Source of the DNA: an uncultured Ruminococcus sp.
GTDB taxonomy: Bacteria > Bacillota > Clostridia > Oscillospirales > Ruminococcaceae
Direction: 5' to 3'
Assembly (NCBI GenBank): GCA_900543105.1
Contig: UQQA01000085.1
Span: forward strand, 1 to 10,650
DNA length: 10,650 nucleotides
Positions 5,674 through 10,650 of the stretch are shown here, in pieces (the stretch's first letter is position 1; each line of letters begins with the position of its first letter). The notes beneath the pieces are model-generated. The model was given only the letters and a program-made list of their open reading frames with translations, ran no database searches and was not told where the DNA came from. The translations under genes and the position numbers were made by a program.

Positions 5674-6114
5674 ATGGAAACAAAGGATATCATTGCACAG
5701 CTTCGCACGAAAAACGGAATGTCGCAGGCAGAGCTTGCGGAAAAGGTGTTTGTCACCCGTCAGGCTGTATCACGCTGGGAAACGGGCGAAACTCAGCCAA
5801 ACACGGAAACGCTGAAGCTTCTTTCAAAGCTTTTTGACGTTTCGATAAACACGCTGCTCGGCTCGCCCCGTCAGCTTATCTGTCAGTGCTGCGGTATGCC
5901 GCTCGATGATTCGACAACGAGCAGGGACACGGACGGCGGCTTCAACGAGGATTACTGCAAGTGGTGCTACACGGACGGCAAATTCGTCTACACGAGCCTT
6001 GACCGGCTTGTTGATTTTCTCGTTGAGCATTTTTCAGGCGAGCAGTTCCCACCCGAGCAGGCAAGGGCTTACTATGAAGCAAATCTCCCCAAGCTGAAGC
6101 ATTGGAGTAAGTGA
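5674..6114 (+). CDS. HTH (Cro/C1 type) regulator with C-terminal zinc ribbon
   Basis: The 146-residue protein has two parts. Residues 5-63 form an HTH_3/XRE DNA-binding domain (MSQAELAEKVFVTRQAVSRWE at 16-36, then the typical P-N-x-E-T-L segment). Residues 69-146 match the putative zinc-ribbon domain family found in small Firmicute proteins, with C70-x2-C73 and C95-x2-C98 as the likely zinc ligands and the GMPL and YCKWCYTDGKF motifs. A longer frame reaches back to 5599, but ATG 5674 has AAAGGA (5658-5663) and lies behind a promoter, so the shorter form is chosen. The role of the ribbon (metal sensing or protein contact) is unknown. It stands alone, with a bidirectional terminator after it, and may regulate itself or distant genes. 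Confidence 0.88.
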   Translation: METKDIIAQLRTKNGMSQAELAEKVFVTRQAVSRWETGETQPNTETLKLLSKLFDVSINTLLGSPRQLICQCCGMPLDDSTTSRDTDGGFNEDYCKWCYTDGKFVYTSLDRLVDFLVEHFSGEQFPPEQARAYYEANLPKLKHWSK

Positions 6115-6171
6115 TTTTGGTATAACTTATCGAATATTATACTTTGTGTATAATTATTTGGCGGCGAAAAG

Positions 6172-6212
6172 GCGCATTTCGCATCATTGTTCGATGTGAA
6201 ATGCGCTTTTTT
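6172..6212. terminator. Bidirectional Rho-independent terminator
   Basis: A 14-bp stem (6172-6185 with 6193-6206) has one G-T wobble and a 7-nt loop. On the plus strand six T's follow (6207-6212), ending the HTH gene. On the minus strand the stem is followed by CTTTTCG, ending the cupin transcript, whose stop codon is at 6218-6220. Confidence 0.9.
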
Positions 6213-6217
6213 GGCGG

Positions 6218-6674
6218 TCATTCAACAACAGCGTCATTCTGAGTGTAGCCGCCGAGCGAATTTTCCTTTACCTGAATACAGAAAAATGTGATAGGTGAAT
6301 CCTCGGCTGCGGAGAACTGTCTTTTTGCGGCAGGGGAGATACGAAGCCAGTCGCCTGTGGAAAGTTCCACTGTTTTACCGTCGATAACGGCTTTTCCTCT
6401 GCCCGAAACTACCGCATATATCTCCTCGTTGTTCTTATGCGAATGAACGAACGGAACGCCTGCGCCTGCAGGGAGGTTGTTTATGCTGACCTCTGCGCCC
6501 GTGAGGGAAAGAATATCGTGAAGCTCAGTCCTTGCATCGGGTTTAATACTAAACACCAATAAAATACAGGAAAAAATCTGCGCCGAAATCCTATATATTC
6601 GAGATTGTCGGCTTGATTTTTTCCAAATTTTAAATGGTGTTTAGTATAACTGTTGTTTTGCTGTAATTACTCAT
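6218..6674 (-). pseudogene. Small cupin gene split by MITE copy 2
   Basis: The original gene starts at ATG 6674-6672 behind GGAGG (6687-6683). After nine codons (MSNYSKTTV) it runs into the MITE and stops. The frame resumes after the element and ends at TGA 6220-6218. Removing the 100-bp element plus one TTA duplication leaves 354 bp, an uninterrupted 117-codon frame. That protein is a single-domain cupin: H43-x-H45 with E49 or E50 and G in motif 1 (FVHSHKNNEEIYAVVSGRG), and GDWLRISP at 73-80 in motif 2, where the usual last histidine is replaced by glutamine (KRQ). Family members are small metal-binding proteins or isomerases of uncertain substrate. A TTG at the element's edge could open the 3' part but has no SD, so I judge the gene inactive while the element is present. 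Its promoter and both operators are intact. Confidence 0.9.
6547..6646. mobile_element. MITE copy 2, complete with TAA target duplication
   Basis: This is a 100-bp element. Its ends TACTAAACACC (6547-6557) and GGTGTTTAGTA (6636-6646) are perfect inverted repeats, and it is flanked by TAA on both sides (6544-6546 and 6647-6649), which is TTA on the gene's strand. The two 44-nt halves are imperfectly complementary throughout, around a 12-nt centre, so the whole element could fold into one hairpin. It aligns end to end with copy 1 in the opposite orientation. A 3-bp TWA target resembles that of some IS5-family and PIF/Harbinger-type transposases; that link is inference, as no transposase is present. 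Confidence 0.92.
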
Positions 6675-6689
6675 AATAGATTCCTCCGT

Positions 6690-6726
6690 TAATATAGTTG
6701 TAACTATCTCTGTTACAACTATATTA
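6690..6726. promoter_or_regulatory. Operator O1 at the cupin transcription start
   Basis: A perfect inverted repeat with 15-bp arms (6690-6704 and 6712-6726) around 7 bases. Its core is GTTGTAAC-N7-GTTACAAC (6697-6719). It lies across the predicted transcription start (about 6716) and touches the -10 box, a classical repressor position. The adjacent Rrf2-type regulator is the natural candidate to bind it. Confidence 0.75.
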
Positions 6727-6751
6727 TAACATCTGCTTGTTGTAATGTCAA
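6723..6751 (-). promoter_or_regulatory. Consensus promoter of the cupin gene
   Basis: Minus strand: TTGACA (6751-6746), a 17-bp spacer and TATAAT (6728-6723), an exact consensus match. Transcription would start near 6716 and give a leader of about 42 nt before ATG 6674. Such a strong promoter flanked by operators fits a gene that is normally repressed and strongly induced. Confidence 0.88.
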
Positions 6752-6761
6752 TAGTTACAAC
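6739..6761. promoter_or_regulatory. Operator O2 over the cupin -35 box
   Basis: GTTGTAAT-N7-GTTACAAC has the same arm sequence and the same 7-base spacing as O1, with one arm differing in its last base. The -35 box (6746-6751) lies in its centre. The centres of O1 and O2 are 42 bp apart, about four helical turns, so two dimers would bind the same DNA face. Confidence 0.7.
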
Positions 6762-6770
6762 AAAATTTTT

Positions 6771-6816
6771 CAAAAAAATTTTCGGACTGCGTTTTTGGGT
6801 TAAAAACAGTCCGAAA
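6771..6816 (-). terminator. Rho-independent terminator of the Rrf2 gene
   Basis: The 10-bp stem TTTCGGACTG/CAGTCCGAAA (6780-6789 with 6807-6816) is extended inside by T5/A5. On the minus strand it is followed by an AT tract with seven T's (6779-6771). It begins two bases after the Rrf2 stop codon and separates that gene from the cupin promoter. Confidence 0.85.
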
Positions 6817-6818
6817 TA

Positions 6819-7256
6819 TCAGCTTTTATTCAGAATATTTGAAAGGTCGTTTTTTACATCTTCAAGCGTTATCGAAGCAAGCTCCCGTTCCATTGCGCTC
6901 TGCACACGTTCAAGCTTGTCATCGAGAACGGCGTGGATATTCTGCCCGACGGGACAGTTTTCATTCGGGTTTTCGTGGAAATGGAAAAGTCCCTCGTTGC
7001 CAACACATTCAACGGCTTTATAAATATCGAGAAAGGTTATTTCCCCGAGTGGACGTGTTATTGATGCACCGCCCGAACCTCTTGCGATCTCAACAAGACC
7101 TGCGCTTTTGAGCTGACCGAGAATTTTTCTGACTATAACGGGGTTGACGTTCGTACTCCCTGCCAGAAAATCGCTTGTGACCTTGTATTTATTTCCGAAC
7201 TTATCAAGGCAGGCGAGGATATGAACTGCAAGAGTAAATCTGCTCGATATTTGCAT
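6819..7256 (-). CDS. Rrf2 family transcriptional regulator (YwnA-like)
   Basis: The 145-residue protein has an N-terminal winged helix-turn-helix (1-75) with the Rrf2 hallmarks: MQISSRFTLAVHILACLDKF at the start, the recognition segment NVNPVIVRKILGQLKSAGLV (36-55) and the wing RGSGGASITRPLGEITFLDIYKA-like at 59-81. A dimerisation helix follows from about 105. It has Cys16, Cys84 and Cys101 only and lacks the three clustered cysteines of IscR, so it probably has no Fe-S cluster and may sense thiol stress or a small ligand through Cys101 (CPVGQNIH). The start ATG has AAAGGAG seven bases upstream. It lies upstream of the cupin gene on the same strand but is separated by a terminator, so it likely controls the cupin promoter through O1 and O2. 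Its own promoter lacks that motif. Confidence 0.92.
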   Translation of the reverse strand: MQISSRFTLAVHILACLDKFGNKYKVTSDFLAGSTNVNPVIVRKILGQLKSAGLVEIARGSGGASITRPLGEITFLDIYKAVECVGNEGLFHFHENPNENCPVGQNIHAVLDDKLERVQSAMERELASITLEDVKNDLSNILNKS

Positions 7257-7288
7257 AAGACTTCTCCTTTCGTTTATTTTTCAAGGTT

Positions 7289-7317
7289 ATTATACTATAT
7301 TTTTTCGGAAAAAGCAA
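7289..7317 (-). promoter_or_regulatory. Promoter of the Rrf2 gene
   Basis: Minus strand: TTGCTT (7317-7312), a 17-bp spacer and TATAAT (7294-7289). Transcription would begin near 7282, about 25 nt before the start codon. No GTTGTAAC palindrome is present here, so autoregulation through that operator is not indicated. Confidence 0.7.
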
Positions 7318-7331
7318 TAGGTCTTTTTATG

Positions 7332-7364
7332 CGAAAAAGCAGAGTCAAAAATTTGACTCTGCTT
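7332..7364 (-). terminator. Rho-independent terminator of the hybrid kinase gene
   Basis: Stem AAGCAGAGTCAAA (7337-7349) pairs with 7352-7364, with a very small loop, and is followed on the minus strand by TTTTTCG. It starts two bases after the TAG stop (7367-7369) of the kinase gene. Confidence 0.88.
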
Positions 7365-7366
7365 GG

Positions 7367-10210
7367 CTACCTATTCATATATCTGCATATCGTACTGAGC
7401 AGTTCACGCTCGTTGAGCGGCTTGGAGAAATGCTCGTTCATGCCTGAGTCCCTGCTTTGGCGGATATCCTCCTGAAAGGCATTCGCGGTCATTGCAAAGA
7501 TCGGTATTTTCTTCGCGTCCTCACGATCCAGAGAGCGTATCCCGCGCGAAGCGGTCAAGCCGTCCATTATCGGCATCATAATGTCCATAAGGATAATATC
7601 GAACGAATTCGGCTTTGATGCGGCGAAGATATCGACAGCTTCCTGTCCGTTCCACGCTTCGGTTATCACAGCACCGTTCTTTTCAAGCATAAACCGTGCG
7701 ATCTCCATATTTATATCGTTATCCTCGGCAATAAGGATACGGGTGCCGTTGAGCAAATTGCCGCAGAGATCCGTTTCGTCGGCAGGAGCGGCAACATAGT
7801 CCTCGTCGATGTCAAAGGCGAGATCAACGGTGAATTTCGTGCCGATGCCAAGCTCGCTTTCAAGGGTTATCGTTCCGCCCATAAGCTCGGTGAGCTGTTT
7901 TGTGATGGCAAGTCCAAGACCTGTTCCCGTATAAGTGCTTCGTGAGCGGCTCGTTTCCTGAGTAAAGGTTTCAAAGGCGTGTTTCCGGAATCCCTCGCTC
8001 ATGCCGATGCCCGTATCCTCGCATACGAATTGAAGCCCGGCTTTGCCGTCTTTGCAGGAAAGCTCACGGCAGCTGACGGATATGCTTCCGCCTGCGCGGT
8101 TGTATTTAACCGCGTTTCCTGTGAGGTTCTGCAATATCTGGCGCAGGTGGAGAGGACTGCCTATAAGGTGCGTGTGCTCAAGACCGCTGTTGTCGGTATA
8201 AAGTGTAAGGGCGTACTCCTGTGCGTTTATGTCGGTGAGGTTATTTACCTCGTCAAGAATATCCATAAGGTCGAACGGCTTGTGTTCAAGGAGAAGCTTG
8301 CCCGATTCGAGCTTGTTCATATCGAGGATATTGTTGATGAGTTCGAGCAGAAAGCCTGAGACCTGCTTTATCTTTGCCCGACATTCGCTTTGCTTTCCAA
8401 GGTCGTTCGGGTAATGCTCTGCAATGGAGAGCATACCGATGATCCCGTTTATCGGCGTGCGGATATCGTGGCTCATACGGCGCAGGAAGTCGGTTTTGGC
8501 GATGTTTGCACGCTTTGCGTCTTCGGCTGTGAGGAGAAGCCGGCGCTGATATTCAAGCTCCCTGTTCTTTTCCTCGTTGTTTTCGAGGATAACGAAAACA
8601 ACGCTCGTGACCTTGCCCGAGCTGTCGCGGTTCTTGGCGATATAGCGGAGAAGATACCACGCGCCCGAGGTCGTGCAGATATCGATAGAAACGCTTTCGT
8701 GCTTTTTAAGACGGTCGGGGAGGGTGGAAAGGTCGTTAAAGACTTTGAGCGGTGCTCTGAACTCGGGGGCAACGATATCTTCGTTTGAATTTGGCAAAAC
8801 CTCGGCGATGCTTCTTTCATTATCCTTGAATTTATGCAGACCTATCTCGGAAGAGATCTCCCGATACATTCCTTTTTCAAGATCAATGTGATAGATGCCC
8901 CGGTAAATTTTGCTGATAGCGCCGATTATATCATTGTTGAACTGTGCCTGAGCAAGAGCGGTTTCGAGCTGTTCTTTCTGGTGCTCCTGCTCGTGGAGGA
9001 TATCATCGATATAGCGGAACCCGATAACGACTTTGAAGCCGTCCTCGGTGTTGAGCCGTACAGCCTGTATCTCGAAATGTTCGTTCCCGAGCAGGTCGGG
9101 CTTTGAGCGGTAACGGTAGATAAAGCGCTTGTTATGCGAAAGAAAATCCATAATATATTTCGCGTTTATCTTTTCCGTGAAATCGGGGGCGGATTCCTTT
9201 ACGACGAATTTATCATAGAAGCGTGCCATACGATAAGTGAAGCCGAGCACATGGTCTTTCGGGTCGGAGAATGTTTCCGGTGTGAAGTGTTCGCCGCCGC
9301 ATTTTAAGTTTGTCATCGTATCGGCGGCAAGGTCGCAGAAATATACGCAAGTATAATCTGTGCAGAGTGCTTCAAGGATACTTTTTTCGTTCTTCAATGT
9401 GACATTTTCCGAAATATCGATAAAGGTCGTCACAACGGAAGTTTCGCCCTGCGGAGTGACGAATACCTCGGATTTTGCGAGGACGTTCGTTTTTTCGTTC
9501 CTGCTGTTCGTGATGATACATTCAAAGTCGAGCGAATCCTTTTCGCGGCAAAGCTTACGAAGCATTACGGGGACTGTCGGGTCGAGATACGTTATCCTTC
9601 TGAAAATATCGCCGAGGTCGGACTGTGCTTCTTCGATGCAGCTCATACCATAGATGCGGAGCGCTTCAGCGTTCATATAAAGGATACGGTGTTCGGGGAT
9701 AGTATAGGATAAAATGCCGTAGCTTACCATATCCATAAGTTCTTTGTGGTAATCATTCTGGCGAAGCTGTTCTTTCCGGAGGTCAAGGTTGGTGCGTTCA
9801 AGCTTTTTTTCGAGAAGCTTGTCGGGTTCAAGGCGCATTATGTCCGTTATCCTGCTGTGGTAACCTATGATGCTTGTTATATTGTCCGAGCGTGAGATGC
9901 ATCTGCCCGTACAGCGGACATACATTTCGCCCGAAACGGGGTGGATATAGCGGTAGATTATTTCCGATTCCTTTTCAGGAAGCCCCATGATGTATTCATT
10001 GAAAAGCTCCTGCTCATCGGGGTGAACGTGAACGACCAGAAAAACAGCGCGATCCTCGGGCAGCATATCCTCGGCAGTGCCGAACAGCGAGTTTGCGACA
10101 GCATCGGCATAAAGTCTTGGCGGCCTGCCGTTTTCAAGTTCAAGCTTCCAGAACCCCATACTGCCTGCACGGAAATATTCACGAATGTCATTATCGCTTA
10201 AATTGCTCAT
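7367..10210 (-). CDS. PAS-domain hybrid sensor histidine kinase/response regulator
   Basis: This is a 947-residue soluble hybrid kinase with no membrane segment or signal peptide, so it senses an internal cue. The N-terminal 1-545 appears to hold several PAS-like modules, roughly 1-125, 155-270, 275-400 and 420-545; the second and first are the clearest. A short coiled coil (545-570) leads to HisKA with phospho-acceptor H581 in MSHDIRTPINGIIGM. HATPase_c follows: N-box LQNLTGNAVKY (693-703), DTGIGM (732-737), the F-box near FETFTQ and GTGLGLAI (762-769). The C-terminal receiver domain (823-947) has acidic residues E829/D830, phospho-acceptor D876 in LMDIMMP, T908 and K930. No HPt domain is present, so onward phosphotransfer needs a separate protein. 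The start ATG is supported by GGAGG nine bases upstream. No output regulator lies next to it. Confidence 0.95.
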   Translation of the reverse strand: MSNLSDNDIREYFRAGSMGFWKLELENGRPPRLYADAVANSLFGTAEDMLPEDRAVFLVVHVHPDEQELFNEYIMGLPEKESEIIYRYIHPVSGEMYVRCTGRCISRSDNITSIIGYHSRITDIMRLEPDKLLEKKLERTNLDLRKEQLRQNDYHKELMDMVSYGILSYTIPEHRILYMNAEALRIYGMSCIEEAQSDLGDIFRRITYLDPTVPVMLRKLCREKDSLDFECIITNSRNEKTNVLAKSEVFVTPQGETSVVTTFIDISENVTLKNEKSILEALCTDYTCVYFCDLAADTMTNLKCGGEHFTPETFSDPKDHVLGFTYRMARFYDKFVVKESAPDFTEKINAKYIMDFLSHNKRFIYRYRSKPDLLGNEHFEIQAVRLNTEDGFKVVIGFRYIDDILHEQEHQKEQLETALAQAQFNNDIIGAISKIYRGIYHIDLEKGMYREISSEIGLHKFKDNERSIAEVLPNSNEDIVAPEFRAPLKVFNDLSTLPDRLKKHESVSIDICTTSGAWYLLRYIAKNRDSSGKVTSVVFVILENNEEKNRELEYQRRLLLTAEDAKRANIAKTDFLRRMSHDIRTPINGIIGMLSIAEHYPNDLGKQSECRAKIKQVSGFLLELINNILDMNKLESGKLLLEHKPFDLMDILDEVNNLTDINAQEYALTLYTDNSGLEHTHLIGSPLHLRQILQNLTGNAVKYNRAGGSISVSCRELSCKDGKAGLQFVCEDTGIGMSEGFRKHAFETFTQETSRSRSTYTGTGLGLAITKQLTELMGGTITLESELGIGTKFTVDLAFDIDEDYVAAPADETDLCGNLLNGTRILIAEDNDINMEIARFMLEKNGAVITEAWNGQEAVDIFAASKPNSFDIILMDIMMPIMDGLTASRGIRSLDREDAKKIPIFAMTANAFQEDIRQSRDSGMNEHFSKPLNERELLSTICRYMNR

Positions 10211-10262
10211 ATATTACTGCCTCCAAGGGCGTTTATTTTTCTATAAAAAAGTCTATACAATG

Positions 10263-10290
10263 ATTATACCATAACATAACAGAAAATCAA
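10263..10290 (-). promoter_or_regulatory. Promoter of the hybrid kinase gene
   Basis: Minus strand: TTGATT (10290-10285), a 16-bp spacer and TATAAT (10268-10263), with the extended -10 TGG. Transcription would start near 10256, about 45 nt before the start codon. Confidence 0.65.
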
Positions 10291-10411
10291 TAAAAAGCGG
10301 AAAGAAATGCAAGAAAATTTTCAATATAAGTCAAAACCAACGTTTTTTGGCAAAAATGCAGCAAAATTGATGATATTTCACGGGAAAACAAAGCCGAAAC
10401 CGCGCAGTTCC

Positions 10412-10440
10412 TTTACTTTACAGCGAAAATATGGTATAAT
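10412..10440 (+). promoter_or_regulatory. Plus-strand promoter at the right edge, abutted by a MITE end
   Basis: TTTACT (10412-10417), a 17-bp spacer and TATAAT (10435-10440) with the extended -10 TGG. It points to a gene beyond the window. The MITE-like terminus starts at 10443, so the predicted start site (about 10447) lies inside inserted sequence. Confidence 0.65.
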
Positions 10441-10442
10441 AA

Positions 10443-10502
10443 TACTAAACACCAATTAAAAACTATACAAAAAATTGAGCGTAATCTTGCATATATGGAT
10501 TA
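10443..10502. mobile_element. Diverged or truncated MITE-family end (copy 3)
   Basis: The end TACTAAACACC (10443-10453) is identical to the other two copies and is preceded by TAA (10440-10442), the same target triplet. The following bases align loosely with copy 1, including ATCTTG, ATATATG and GATTA near the centre (10482-10502). No opposite terminus GGTGTTTAGTA is found before 10650. It may be a degenerate copy, a truncated one, or the left end of a longer related element that continues outside the window. Confidence 0.5.
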
Positions 10503-10565
10503 TGAGACGTATAGGTCACCTTTAATACTAATTCTCAATCAACCTATCGACAAACCCTCGGCTAT

Positions 10566-10642
10566 AATAAGTTCATTCTGCGTCAGGCTTCCTTGCTGCG
10601 GTCGCTCTCCAAGGTCAACGGAGTGACCTAACTGAACTTATT
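10566..10642. repeat. Structured inverted repeat at the right edge
   Basis: Outer arms AATAAGTTCA (10566-10575) and TGAACTTATT (10633-10642) are exact complements. Inside, GGTCGCTC (10600-10607) pairs with GAGTGACC (10621-10628) with one wobble. The sequence is more GC-rich than its surroundings. The minus strand has a short open frame across it (including SVDLGERPQQGSLTQNELII) that ends at TGA near 10533, so it could also be a gene tail. Unrecognised. Confidence 0.45.
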
Positions 10643-10650
10643 CTATCTGT

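Larger units (their letters stand above)
10211..10442. other. Intergenic region upstream of the kinase gene
   Basis: It holds the kinase promoter (10263-10290, minus strand) and the plus-strand promoter (10412-10440), given separately. Between them (10291-10411) I see AT-rich DNA with no convincing gene, palindrome or terminator. Confidence 0.6.

Noticed and set aside
6218..6559. Cupin as an intact 113-residue gene starting with TTG at the MITE edge
   Set aside because: The TTG lies inside the element and has no SD. The true SD and ATG are at 6687-6672 and the frame is restored exactly when the element is removed.
7979..9106. Plus-strand open frames of up to 132 codons across the kinase gene
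   Set aside because: They are antisense to conserved PAS, HisKA and HATPase coding sequence, lack SD sites and resemble no family.

Overview
The window looks like chromosomal DNA of a low-to-medium GC clostridial Firmicute, most likely Ruminococcus or another Oscillospiraceae member. This is inferred from the strong Shine-Dalgarno sites, the sigma-A promoters that nearly all carry an extended -10 (TGGTATAAT), the mix of AT-rich intergenic DNA with more GC-rich genes, and gene types such as a large soluble PAS hybrid kinase, an HTH plus zinc-ribbon protein and an Rrf2/cupin pair. No rRNA, tRNA, CRISPR array or transposase gene was seen.

Left part (1-2322): a scarred accessory region. A segment of about 143 bp occurs twice (57-199 and 987-1128). 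Each copy holds the last codons of a gene, a Rho-independent terminator and an extended -10 promoter. Copy A drives an AT-rich flavodoxin-like NAD(P)H/FMN oxidoreductase gene that is split by one in-frame TAA. Copy B drives a GNAT acetyltransferase gene cut off after 28 codons by a roughly 97-bp miniature inverted-repeat element (MITE). An intact GNAT gene follows at 1496-1990. A long inverted repeat (2079-2161) lies between it and the convergent chemoreceptor gene.

Middle part (2323-6212): a dCache-type methyl-accepting chemotaxis protein (minus strand) is transcribed divergently from a two-gene plus-strand unit: a LOG-family phosphoribohydrolase and an overlapping unrecognised gene. A Cro/C1-type HTH regulator with a C-terminal zinc ribbon comes next and ends in a bidirectional terminator.

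Right part (6213-10650): a small cupin gene, its Rrf2-type regulator gene and a 947-residue hybrid sensor kinase all lie on the minus strand, each with its own promoter. The cupin gene is broken by a second MITE copy. Removing the 100-bp element plus one 3-bp target duplication restores an exact 117-codon frame. The cupin promoter is bracketed by two operators of the form GTTGTAAY-N7-GTTACAAC, 42 bp apart centre to centre, probably bound by the neighbouring Rrf2 protein. At the right edge a diverged MITE-like end sits directly on the -10 box of a plus-strand promoter, followed by another structured sequence that runs towards the window end.

The most notable result is the MITE family with terminal repeat TACTAAACACC and target TTA/TAA, which has damaged two genes and perhaps one promoter here. 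I see no convincing evidence for a wholly new multi-gene system. The dual-operator regulatory region and the duplicated tail-terminator-promoter module are the next most interesting structures.
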